45,314 nucleotides of DNA from CAZGVV01 sp964529155 (GTDB lineage Bacteria > Pseudomonadota > Alphaproteobacteria > Rickettsiales > SXRF01): contig CAZGVV010000007.1 of assembly GCA_964529155.1 (NCBI GenBank), positions 1 to 45,314 of the forward strand, given 5' to 3'. Of this stretch, positions 15,996 through 23,555 are shown in pieces; positions within the stretch are counted from its first letter, which is position 1, and each line of letters begins with the position of its first letter. Under the pieces are notes generated by a model. It was not told where the DNA came from, ran no database searches, and worked only from the letters and a program-made list of their open reading frames with translations. The position numbers were made by a program, and so were the translations under genes.

Positions 15996-16021
15996 ATAGC
16001 ACAATGCAATACCAATCACAA
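15993..16021 (-). promoter_or_regulatory. Sigma-70-type promoter of the vapBC operon
   Basis: On the minus strand TTGTGA (16016-16021) is followed after exactly 17 bases by TATAGT (15993-15998). The -10 matches five of six consensus bases and the -35 four of six. Transcription would begin about 25 bases before the antitoxin ATG at 15962. Confidence 0.65.
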
Positions 16022-16036
16022 GCGTTTAGGCATAAA

Positions 16037-16068
16037 AAAACCGCCCCGGGGTGAGCCGGGGCGGTTTT
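16037..16068 (-). terminator. Rho-independent terminator of the prepilin gene
   Basis: A perfect 13-bp stem: AAAACCGCCCCGG at 16037-16049 pairs with CCGGGGCGGTTTT at 16056-16068, with a six-base loop. On the minus strand it is followed by a run of T (opposite the A run up to 16034), 24 bases after the prepilin stop. The sequence also has T-rich flanks in the plus direction, but no plus-strand gene ends here. Confidence 0.9.
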
Positions 16069-16091
16069 CTTTTTAAGTAACCAGCGCAAGA

Positions 16092-16958
16092 TTAGAAGCT
16101 GGTACGGAGTAGTGCTTGGCAAAGACGAGTATTGGCATTTGCAGTAACAGTATTATACGCTGTGCCATTTACGCAATTAGAAGCACCACTAGTAGCTACA
16201 TCGTTAAGCGTATTGAAATTGGCACTAGTAGTAGCATCAGTAGCCTGCACCACACCACTAGTGGCGATACCATCATCTTTCTTTGTATCAATCTTAAAGG
16301 CTTCTAGAGGAGTAAGAGTATTGGTAAAGGTAGGAGTGGTTGTGTTAGCAGTAAGCGTAAATCCACCAATTCGATAAAGATTAACACCTGACATCCCTGG
16401 CTCAGTAAGAGCAGCACCTCCAGTGTAAGCAATAATAAAATTGCCGGAACCTATTTTGGCCGCCGGATAAGTATTAGAAATTGTTACACTTGCACCAGGC
16501 GTATCTGTCAACAGCGGATTATTAGCATTAGTTAATGAACTTACTGTAATAGCATCACCTATTAAATTTGCAGATGCAAGCTGAGCCCAAAATGCTGCCA
16601 CTTCACCACCTAAATGCACACGTGTAGCACTTGCATCCTCCAATGTTCCATTTCCTGGGGTGCCACCGGTAGGAACCAATACACCTGGCGATGCATTATT
16701 AAAGAAATTAACTGCATTTGATAAATCACCTGGTAGACCATTATATTTCCCACGGAACGTATTCACCGCAGCGTCATATTTTTCGATTTGCGATACCATG
16801 GCGCGGATCTGGGCGGCTTTGATCAAATCCTGGCCTACCAGCACACCGCCAACGATCAAACCGATGATCACCAATACGATGGAAAGTTCGATAAGCGTGA
16901 AGCCTGATTCCTTAGATTCAGGGCGAGCGTCGCGCGAATGAGGTTGAGTATGCGTCAT
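16092..16958 (-). CDS. Type IV prepilin (MSHA-like major pilin candidate)
   Basis: The ATG at 16958 has a good AGGAG ribosome site six bases upstream. The 288-residue product has a positively charged 19-residue leader ending in Gly19, followed by FTLIELSIVLVIIGLIVGG. That is the cleavage and methylation site for prepilin peptidase, with the conserved Glu at mature position 5, and the hydrophobic assembly helix. The globular part is rich in Thr, Ala and Asn, and two cysteines near the C terminus (SNCVNG and RLCQA) could form the usual disulfide loop. The leader is longer than the 6-8 residues of classical type IVa pilins. A strong terminator follows, which suits an abundantly expressed single pilin gene. 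No minor pilins or prepilin peptidase are in the window. Confidence 0.92.
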   Translation of the reverse strand: MTHTQPHSRDARPESKESGFTLIELSIVLVIIGLIVGGVLVGQDLIKAAQIRAMVSQIEKYDAAVNTFRGKYNGLPGDLSNAVNFFNNASPGVLVPTGGTPGNGTLEDASATRVHLGGEVAAFWAQLASANLIGDAITVSSLTNANNPLLTDTPGASVTISNTYPAAKIGSGNFIIAYTGGAALTEPGMSGVNLYRIGGFTLTANTTTPTFTNTLTPLEAFKIDTKKDDGIATSGVVQATDATTSANFNTLNDVATSGASNCVNGTAYNTVTANANTRLCQALLRTSF

Positions 16959-17138
16959 AGAAAACTCCTGTGGTGTGAATGTTCGGCGTCCGACTGGGCC
17001 ACCCGTGGATACAGTGTAAGAGCGAGTAGTTAGNNNNNNNNNNNNNNNNNNNNNNNNNNNNNNNNNNNNNNNNNNNNNNNTAAATGCAATGTACATGAAG
17101 TGGCTTAGTGTACGACACGGTAGTCTGTCAAAGTATTT
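16959..17138. other. Prepilin upstream region, partly undetermined
   Basis: This 180-base gap between the minus-strand membrane protein gene and the prepilin gene contains the prepilin ribosome site (CTCCT, 16965-16969, read on the minus strand) and the 47-base N run. A minus-strand TTGACA (17126-17131) is a good -35 match, but I find no well-spaced -10 near it. The real pilin promoter may lie partly inside the unknown bases. Confidence 0.4.
17034..17080. other. Assembly gap of 47 N
   Basis: Forty-seven undetermined bases lie 75 bases upstream of the prepilin start. The gap probably hides part of the pilin promoter, and more sequence could be missing than the written length. Confidence 0.99.
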
Positions 17139-17894
17139 TTATTTCAAAATTTGCGGTGCTTTTTTAAGCGGCTCATCAACAATCGCAGGCCCTTGTGATG
17201 TATTATGCTTGGCTTCAAATTTTTCTAATTCGTCCAGCTTGTGCAGGCGCTCTTTGACAAAATACGTCATGTAATTCATTTCATATTTAGACAACGAAAC
17301 GGCATGGTCCCGGATGGTTTCCATGATGCGTAGCGCGTCTTCCATTTCGCCGCGTTTTTCGTGCACCACCGCCGCCATCTGCTGCGCCCACACCGGCACT
17401 TGCGGGTCGATCATTTTATCGGCGACTTTGGAGGCGAGCGCCAAATCCTGTAATTTGTAGGACGCAAGGTACGTGCCTTGCAAAAGCCACCACCATTTGG
17501 TTGCCACATCGCGGCTGGCGTGGTCATAGAGGAAATCGACCATGTAGCGCACGTCCGGCGTGTTTTGGGTTTGGCTGAAATAGGTGGCGGCCATGGTGGG
17601 CAGCAAGTCGGAGCGGGGGTCCAGCCCGTCCAGTAAATAAAACCAGCCGGAGAGACGGCTAAAATCATAAAAACGCAACGAAGTGAAGCGGCCATAGGTG
17701 TCGCCAAAATTTTGCATTTGCAAGGCAAGTACACGGAAATACGCTTCACGGTCGCCGAGCGACAACGCTTCTACGGCCGTTTTTCCGGGCGGCGCAGGAA
17801 CCACTTCCAGGCGCGGTTCAATGGCTTGGGTGCGATACCAGAATACCCCTTGCGTGGCCACCAGCAGCACCATCAGCAGCGCCAAGCCGCGCAT
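17139..17894 (-). CDS. Membrane-anchored helical (TPR-like) protein next to the ABC permease
   Basis: The ATG at 17894 starts two bases after the permease stop, so the two are surely cotranscribed; the longer open frame overlaps the permease. The 251-residue protein has an N-terminal membrane helix (LALLMVLLVATQGVFWY, about 3-20). The rest is probably periplasmic and mostly alpha-helical, with repeats that look like degenerate TPRs (YFSQTQNTPDVRYMVDFL and LALASKVADKM). I do not recognise a named family. In the Myxococcus pilus cluster the ABC pair PilH/PilI is joined by a membrane-anchored accessory protein, PilG; position and topology make this a candidate for a comparable role. That comparison is inference. 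Confidence 0.7.
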   Translation of the reverse strand: MRGLALLMVLLVATQGVFWYRTQAIEPRLEVVPAPPGKTAVEALSLGDREAYFRVLALQMQNFGDTYGRFTSLRFYDFSRLSGWFYLLDGLDPRSDLLPTMAATYFSQTQNTPDVRYMVDFLYDHASRDVATKWWWLLQGTYLASYKLQDLALASKVADKMIDPQVPVWAQQMAAVVHEKRGEMEDALRIMETIRDHAVSLSKYEMNYMTYFVKERLHKLDELEKFEAKHNTSQGPAIVDEPLKKAPQILK

Positions 17895-17896
17895 GG

Positions 17897-18655
17897 TTAA
17901 AATTCCCTGCGACGAAAATCGATGATGGCGGCGGTCAGCAGCAATGGAATAAAAATCACCACCTGAATCAGCGGCAATTGCCATTCCTGCGGCGCATTCA
18001 CGCCGTATACCAGCCATTCGGTGTGGGCGAACAGATCAAGGCGGGGAATGAGCGTGGAAATAGCGGTGAGTGCATAACCGGCGTAAGCGAACACGCCCTC
18101 GCCTGCTCCTGCGCCGTGCGATGCCATGATAAAAAACGCCATCATGCGCGAAAGCACGTAAAATCCGAGCGATGCCATCACTGACGAGACGGCGCTGCTG
18201 AGTAGCAGCGAGCAAAACAACGCGACGGCAACCACCAGCCATGTTTCGGCCAGTAACGTGCCCATCCATGCGCACAGGCCCGACCAGCTGAGCGGCTTGA
18301 TAACCAGCAATGCGCCAAGCACGGGCAGCACTAATAACGTTGCAACAACGGCAAAACCCAGCCAATACGCCACCACTAACCGCGCACGCGAGATAGGGCG
18401 GGTGAGCATCACGTCCATTTCACGGCTGTCAAACACGCTGCGGATATGAAAACACACGAATACGGTAAGGCCCACGGCTAAAATAATGCGCGAAACCGCG
18501 GCGACAAGGGTGAGTGTCATTTCCTGGGTTTCAACCAGCGCCGTGTTGCCAAGCGTTGCGGCAATGGCGGAGGCGACAAGGATGCCCAGTGCCAGACCAA
18601 AGAAAAGGCGGTCACGCAAACCGCACAATAAGACGTATCGAATGCTGGGCCACAT
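17897..18655 (-). CDS. ABC-2-type permease, probably PilI-like
   Basis: A 252-residue integral membrane protein with six predicted membrane segments (around residues 16-36, 50-72, 98-120, 130-155, 165-180 and 225-244). The segment after the second helix (SREMDVMLTRPISRARLVVAYW) fits the coupling-loop style of ABC-2 exporters. It has no ATPase beside it; the single orphan ABC ATPase of the window, at 6858-7643, also lies in the pilus cluster. The gene is between the secretin and the membrane-anchored protein on the minus strand. The substrate is unknown. It might export or position an envelope component needed for pilus assembly. Confidence 0.8.
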   Translation of the reverse strand: MWPSIRYVLLCGLRDRLFFGLALGILVASAIAATLGNTALVETQEMTLTLVAAVSRIILAVGLTVFVCFHIRSVFDSREMDVMLTRPISRARLVVAYWLGFAVVATLLVLPVLGALLVIKPLSWSGLCAWMGTLLAETWLVVAVALFCSLLLSSAVSSVMASLGFYVLSRMMAFFIMASHGAGAGEGVFAYAGYALTAISTLIPRLDLFAHTEWLVYGVNAPQEWQLPLIQVVIFIPLLLTAAIIDFRRREF

Positions 18656-18677
18656 ATAATTCGCGCTTGAATCCGTT

Positions 18678-18708
18678 CATACCAGTGACATGAATGTTCA
18701 CTGGTATG
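18678..18708 (-). promoter_or_regulatory. Perfect 11-bp inverted repeat between secretin and permease genes
   Basis: CATACCAGTGA (18678-18688) and TCACTGGTATG (18698-18708) form a perfect 11-bp stem with a nine-base loop in the 65-base gap between the secretin stop and the permease ATG. No T-tract follows on the minus strand, so a simple intrinsic terminator is unlikely. It could stabilise the secretin mRNA, attenuate readthrough to the permease, or be a DNA operator. Confidence 0.6.
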
Positions 18709-18720
18709 CACGGCTATGAT

Positions 18721-20577
18721 CTAAAAATCAAGCGGACGTGGGTCCTGGATGAATTTTTTGTAGAAGGCTTTGTCGGCGTCCTGGGCATTGCCGTTGGAAT
18801 CCACGATAGTAGCGCGCAGGAAAATCACCAATTCTTTCATCCCACGCTCACGGTTTACCCCTTTGAATAAATTACCGACAATGGGAATACTGCTGACATA
18901 GGGCAGACCGTTATCATTGGTGACACCCTTATCTTCCATATACCCGCCGATCACCGCCACCGAACCGCTTTTCAGCTTCACAATCGAATCCATTTCACGC
19001 ACGGCGATTTTGGGAATGTTGTTGCGCAGTGAAATTTGGTCAGCACGAGACAAGGTGGACTGCGCTAAAATAAAGGCAGCTGCTGGATCAGGTACTTTGT
19101 CTACTAAGAATGAGTAGGTGGGGCGCACATCGAGGGTTACTTCATTATTTTTTAAATCAATCGACGGCTGCAAACTCAAAATAATCCCAAGCGGCACCGT
19201 TTGTACCGTACTGTTGATAGTAGGAGGCGAGCTTACGGTTACACCGTTGACCGTACTATTGGTTGCCTGGGTTGCAGTAATTTGGAAATACACGTAATTT
19301 TCGGCATAGGTAAGCACTGCACGCTGGTTATTAATCGCATGCAGGCGCGGGCTGGAAAGCGTGCGCGTAGTCCCGAAGGCTTCGAGCAAATTCACCGCGA
19401 TATTCAGGTCAAGGCCGTGCTGCAGCAAACCATCGCCATTCAGTGTAAACAATGACGGCGAATTGGTTGCAGTAGTGCCTACAGCACTAAACGTATTGGC
19501 TGCAGAATCAAAATTAATGTGGCTGTTACCAATTTTACTCCAATCAACACCGGCCTGGAATTGCTGGTTCAAATCCACTTCCACGATTTTTGCTTCGATC
19601 AGCACTTGCGACGATGCATTTGCAGCGATTTGTTTAATAAAGCGCTTAATCAATTCCTGCTGGCGCTGATTTGCAGAAATGGTCAGCGTACCGGCCTGGC
19701 GGTTGATGGTATAAAATGCATTAGCGTCCAGTTTTTTGCCTGAGGCAGGAACGGCCGCACCGGAAGCCACTTGCGCATTCACCGGGGAGGCGTTGGACAA
19801 TAATGCCGGAGAAAAGGCGAGAATTTGTTTGATGCCGTCTTCAAATTGTTTCCAGAAATCACTGTCAGACTTAGACGTGATCGTGGTCTGCGAACCGGAA
19901 TTAAAGTTGCCGCCAGCGCCCGCACTGCCGCCGCCACTACCACCGGAACCACCACCACCGCCACTGCTACCACCACCACTACCTCCTGCACTACCGCCAC
20001 CGGCTGTGGTGCTTAAGTTGATGCTGTTAGTGCTGCTACGATCCATGTTGATGAAATCCAGCGGATAAATTTCTACTACCGGCGTATCGCGTTCTATGCG
20101 TAGTACGCTATTTTTCATGGAATAGCGCAAACCAGCCAGGTCTGCGATTTCTTGGATAACCTGGTTGAACGGGCGATCTTTGGCACGGAATACAATCCCG
20201 CCGGTGATGCCGGCATCCACTTCAATGTCTACTTCCGCGAGGCGCGCTAATTCCATTAATACGTCTTTGAGCGGAATATCATCGGTTACGGCGATGGAAA
20301 CCAGTTTGGTTTCAGCGATTTTGGGTGATTGCGGGGCGGCTAAAATAGGCGCCAGGTCGGGAATCGGCGGACCGTCTGTTTTGAGGCTCGCGGCTCCCTT
20401 ATCTTCACGCTCAGAGAGCGGCTTAGCAAGTTCTGAATAGTCGCCGCGCGTTAAATTCAGCGCAGGATCAACCACGTCTGGGTTTTTAGGATCAAAAAGC
20501 GGGCCGCCAGGTGTTTTGCAGCTGGAAAGCACAAGCAAGCATGCCATACATACGGTCGTTGTAAATAACGGCTTCAT
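18721..20577 (-). CDS. mshL: MshL-like secretin lipoprotein (outer-membrane pilus channel)
   Basis: Secretins form the outer-membrane pore through which the pilus passes. The 618-residue precursor has a lipoprotein signal with lipobox LSSC (Cys20). A secretin/TonB short N-terminal domain covers about residues 90-165 (IPLKDVLMELARLAEVDIEV) and is followed by VEIYPLDFINMDRSSTNSI, as in MshL. A Gly/Ser linker of about 35 residues lies around 193-227. Then come a secretin N1-type domain (ASSQVLIEAKIVEVDLN) and the beta-barrel domain ending with VAVIGGYMEDKG, LPYVSSIPIVGNLF and KELVIFLRATIV. The ATG at 20577 is followed at once by the signal sequence. It leads the second pilus arm. Confidence 0.9.
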   Translation of the reverse strand: MKPLFTTTVCMACLLVLSSCKTPGGPLFDPKNPDVVDPALNLTRGDYSELAKPLSEREDKGAASLKTDGPPIPDLAPILAAPQSPKIAETKLVSIAVTDDIPLKDVLMELARLAEVDIEVDAGITGGIVFRAKDRPFNQVIQEIADLAGLRYSMKNSVLRIERDTPVVEIYPLDFINMDRSSTNSINLSTTAGGGSAGGSGGGSSGGGGGSGGSGGGSAGAGGNFNSGSQTTITSKSDSDFWKQFEDGIKQILAFSPALLSNASPVNAQVASGAAVPASGKKLDANAFYTINRQAGTLTISANQRQQELIKRFIKQIAANASSQVLIEAKIVEVDLNQQFQAGVDWSKIGNSHINFDSAANTFSAVGTTATNSPSLFTLNGDGLLQHGLDLNIAVNLLEAFGTTRTLSSPRLHAINNQRAVLTYAENYVYFQITATQATNSTVNGVTVSSPPTINSTVQTVPLGIILSLQPSIDLKNNEVTLDVRPTYSFLVDKVPDPAAAFILAQSTLSRADQISLRNNIPKIAVREMDSIVKLKSGSVAVIGGYMEDKGVTNDNGLPYVSSIPIVGNLFKGVNRERGMKELVIFLRATIVDSNGNAQDADKAFYKKFIQDPRPLDF

Positions 20578-20629
20578 ACGGGTACTCTTTTCATCCTTTT
20601 CACGCTGCGGCGCGGCCTATTAAAACAGA

Positions 20630-20653
20630 GTTAACGCATTAATCGTCGTTAAC
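20630..20653 (-). promoter_or_regulatory. Inverted repeat GTTAACG-N10-CGTTAAC upstream of the secretin gene
   Basis: A perfect 7-bp inverted repeat with a 10-base spacer, about 55 bases before the secretin ATG, next to an AT-rich stretch (CTATTATATACTT on the minus strand, near 20650-20670) that may hold the -10 element. Dyad half-sites centred 17 bp apart suit a dimeric regulator. TTAACG also occurs in tandem before the pilus ATPase gene at 323-336. Confidence 0.4.
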
Positions 20654-20690
20654 ACATAAGTATATAATAGCAGGCAAATGATAATATTTT

Positions 20691-21224
20691 CTAAATACGA
20701 GAAGAAAGCCATATGGCAGCGCGGGTAGCGCGTGAAACAACCGCGTACAGGGCATTGTAGCCGGGCGCAGCCTCTGCCCCGTGAGCAATTCCGGTATCAC
20801 GATGTGCGCGTTCATCGGCGCGAAATTGCGAAATCATGCCGCATAGCTCGGGCGCGTTTTCACCCCATTCTTTTTCCTGTTCGGCGTAGTGTGCATCGAT
20901 CACGTCTTCGACTGCAACGGTGCATGCCATCGCCGCTTTTTCTCCGAGCAACGCGCTTGCCGCACCAAGCGCGAATCCGGCGACATGCCACAACGGCGCA
21001 AGCAATGTTGGGCGCACGCGATGTTCACGCATCAATGCGCTGAATGCATCAAGGTGCACTTGTTCCTGCTCTGCCATGTGGCGTATGATTGGAGATTTTG
21101 GATGTAATTTCAATATGGCAAGCTGCCCATCGTAAATGCGTTTTGCACCGTATTCACCCGCATGATCAACGCGAATCAGACGCGCGAGTTTTTCTTCGCG
21201 CGTTAAATCTCCGGGCAATGTCAT
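20691..21224 (-). CDS. coq7: Demethoxyubiquinone hydroxylase, COQ7/UbiF-type diiron enzyme
   Basis: COQ7 performs a late hydroxylation in ubiquinone synthesis, using O2 at a diiron site. The ATG at 21224 has a strong GGAGG upstream and overlaps the dsbB stop as ATGA, so it is preferred over the longer frame; this gives 177 residues. The iron ligands are visible: Glu24 (DHAGEYGAKRIYDGQ), Glu54 and His57 (EQEQVHLDAF), Glu106 (VEDVIDAHY), Glu138 and His141 (RADERAHRD). It is coupled to dsbB, whose product passes electrons to ubiquinone. The presence of this enzyme implies aerobic ubiquinone production. Confidence 0.96.
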   Translation of the reverse strand: MTLPGDLTREEKLARLIRVDHAGEYGAKRIYDGQLAILKLHPKSPIIRHMAEQEQVHLDAFSALMREHRVRPTLLAPLWHVAGFALGAASALLGEKAAMACTVAVEDVIDAHYAEQEKEWGENAPELCGMISQFRADERAHRDTGIAHGAEAAPGYNALYAVVSRATRAAIWLSSRI

Positions 21225-21697
21225 GCATTCCTCCGGCGCAACACGGTGAATATTGCAAGCGACGCTGCGTAAAGGGCATTCCATGCGGCAAAGGTGAGGC
21301 CAAATAATTCAGCCTGCGGCTGATCGCACGCAACAAGTGGCGCACCGGAAATCTGTTTACGCAATGCCTCCAGCGAATCAGCGCCGCCTTGCGTGGTGCA
21401 GCTATCAGGACCCGGAAAAAGATGCCATTCCACTCCGGCGTGATAGGCGGCGATGCCGGCATCAAGCAAAAAGAGCACCGTACAGAGCAGTATGATCCAG
21501 CGTTGCGCACGAACGGGTAACTGCGTTCCTAATGCGGCCAATACCACCACCGCCATATATGGATATCGTTGCAGCAGGCATAGATGACAGGGATGCAAGC
21601 CGAAATAATATTGCGCTATGTAGGCCCCACCCAGGGCAGTGGCACTGGCGAGGGCGAGCATGCAAAGCAATATACGGGAAGGTAAATACAGGCGCAT
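21221..21697 (-). CDS. dsbB: Disulfide bond formation protein DsbB family
   Basis: DsbB reoxidises periplasmic thiol oxidases of the DsbA type and hands the electrons to quinone in the inner membrane. The 158-residue protein has four membrane helices, the quinone-side pair Cys37-x2-Cys40 (HPCHLCLLQRYPY) in the first periplasmic loop, and a second pair Cys100/Cys124 in the larger loop (PDSC and VACDQ). All four catalytic cysteines are kept. Disulfides matter for pilins and secretin-associated proteins, but the gene sits in a recQ-dsbB-coq7 run rather than with pilus genes. No dsbA is in the window. Confidence 0.93.
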   Translation of the reverse strand: MRLYLPSRILLCMLALASATALGGAYIAQYYFGLHPCHLCLLQRYPYMAVVVLAALGTQLPVRAQRWIILLCTVLFLLDAGIAAYHAGVEWHLFPGPDSCTTQGGADSLEALRKQISGAPLVACDQPQAELFGLTFAAWNALYAASLAIFTVLRRRNA

Positions 21698-21740
21698 AGC
21701 TGCAGCTTAGCCTGCTGCCGCCGCCAAAACAAGCAAGGCG

Positions 21741-23543
21741 TTATGCGGCATGCTGGGCAATCACTTGAAGGAACAGTTGGCCGTAGCGCTCTATTTTTCG
21801 CTCCCCTACCCCGCTGATAGCCGCCATGGAATGGAGGGAGGTCGGTTTAACTACGGCGAGTTCACGCAGCGTTTTATCATGGAAAATAACATAAGGTGGC
21901 AGATTCTGGGCCTTGGCAAGTTCCAGCCGCTTGGCTTTCAAGGCGCCAAACAAGCCTTCGTCACCCGTGCTGGTAAAGGCCATAGCGGATTTAGCGGCAG
22001 AGCTATTGGCGCTTTTTTCTTTGCCGGTGTATTTACTTAAACGAATCGTTTCTTTTTGCTTGAGAAACTGGTGGCCTTGCGTGGTGATTTTAAGGCCGCC
22101 ATGTTCGGCGCTATCCACGCCCAGCAGATTATGCGCAACCATTTGGCGAAAAATACTTTGCCATTCATTTTTGCTATATTCCGTACCAATACCGAACGTG
22201 CTTAAAGCGTCATGACCAAAGGCTTTCATGCGCTCGTTGGGTTTGCCAAGCAGCATGTCGATGAGGTAGGTCACGCCGAAACGCTGGCCGGTACGGTAAA
22301 CACAGGAAAGGGCTTTTTGCGCAGCGATGGTACCGTCAAAGGTTACGGGCGGAGTTTGGCAGGTATCGCAATTACCACACGGCGCACCGCTGTCACCAAA
22401 ATAGTCGAGCATGACCTGCCGACGGCAGCAAGCGGCTTCGCATAAGCCCAATAGCGCACTTAATTTCTGTCTTTCGATACGTTTTTGCACATCCGGCGCG
22501 GTGGAATCTTCGATAAAATTACGTTGAAGCGCAGCGTCGCTCAGGCTGTAAAGCATCATGGCTTCAGCAGGCAATCCGTCACGCCCGGCACGGCCGGTTT
22601 CCTGATAATAGGCTTCGATGTTTTTGGGGATAGTCATATGCGCAACAAACCGTACGTCGGGTTTGTCAATACCCATGCCAAACGCGATAGTGGCCACCAT
22701 AATGACGCTATCTTCCCGTAGAAACGTTTGTTGATTACGTGCACGCACGTCGGCCGGCATTCCGGCATGATATGGCAGCGCGCGTAATCCCTGCTCACCT
22801 AACCATATCGCCGTATCATCGGCCATTTTACGTGACAGGCAATAGACGATGCCGCTTTCATTGGCGTGTGTATGGATAAAACGCAGTAATTGCTGCTTGG
22901 GCTGCTCTTTTACCAGGATACGGTAGTGAATATTCGGCCGATCAAAGCCACCGAGAAAAATACGCCCTTGTGTGAGGTGCAGACGTTCTACAATGTCTTT
23001 GCGTGTTGGTAAATCAGCAGTGGCGGTAAGCGCAATACGCGGAATATGCGGAAAGCGTTCCGCGAGTAATGAGAGTTGCGTATAATGCGGCCGGAAATCA
23101 TGCCCCCATTGCGACACGCAATGCGCTTCATCGATGGCAAACAGCGCGATGGGCGACTGGCTGAGCAGATTCAGGAAATCATCCATCAGCAACCGCTCCG
23201 GCGCGACGTAGACCAAATCGACCTCACCACGTCGAATATTTTGCTTCGTTTTGGCAATGGATTCAGCGGACATATTGGAGTGTATAGCATCGGCTCTTAC
23301 GCCGAGTTCTTTGAGCGCAGCCACTTGGTCATGCATCAAGGCAATGAGAGGCGATACGATAATGCCGACACCGTTTCGGCACAGGGCAGGGATCTGGTAG
23401 CACAAAGATTTTCCGGCGCCCGTTGGCATGAGCACAAACGCATGGCCCCCGGCGATTACATGGCCGATGATTTCCGCCTGTTGGCCGCGGAATTGCTCAT
23501 AGCCGTAGGTTTTCTTGAGAATGGAAAGGGCAGTATGTGGCAT
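21741..23543 (-). CDS. recQ: ATP-dependent DNA helicase RecQ
   Basis: RecQ unwinds DNA 3'-to-5' in recombinational repair. The 600-residue protein has the helicase core with Walker A TGAGKS at 41-46, the DEAH box at 138-141, and motif VI around QETGRAGRDG. The RQC zinc site has clustered cysteines near 368-395 (CEAACCRR and CGNCDTC). A winged-helix region follows, and a C-terminal HRDC domain covers about 520-600 (LAKAQNLPPYVIFHDKTL is its start). Length is typical. The gene follows comF after 12 bases and is followed by dsbB after 43 bases on the same strand. Confidence 0.97.
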   Translation of the reverse strand: MPHTALSILKKTYGYEQFRGQQAEIIGHVIAGGHAFVLMPTGAGKSLCYQIPALCRNGVGIIVSPLIALMHDQVAALKELGVRADAIHSNMSAESIAKTKQNIRRGEVDLVYVAPERLLMDDFLNLLSQSPIALFAIDEAHCVSQWGHDFRPHYTQLSLLAERFPHIPRIALTATADLPTRKDIVERLHLTQGRIFLGGFDRPNIHYRILVKEQPKQQLLRFIHTHANESGIVYCLSRKMADDTAIWLGEQGLRALPYHAGMPADVRARNQQTFLREDSVIMVATIAFGMGIDKPDVRFVAHMTIPKNIEAYYQETGRAGRDGLPAEAMMLYSLSDAALQRNFIEDSTAPDVQKRIERQKLSALLGLCEAACCRRQVMLDYFGDSGAPCGNCDTCQTPPVTFDGTIAAQKALSCVYRTGQRFGVTYLIDMLLGKPNERMKAFGHDALSTFGIGTEYSKNEWQSIFRQMVAHNLLGVDSAEHGGLKITTQGHQFLKQKETIRLSKYTGKEKSANSSAAKSAMAFTSTGDEGLFGALKAKRLELAKAQNLPPYVIFHDKTLRELAVVKPTSLHSMAAISGVGERKIERYGQLFLQVIAQHAA

Positions 23544-23555
23544 ACCGGCTACCTT

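Noticed and set aside
19910..20010. Simple-sequence repeat resembling a microsatellite or CRISPR
   Set aside because: It is the Gly/Ser linker of the secretin in frame; the units are irregular and no spacers exist.
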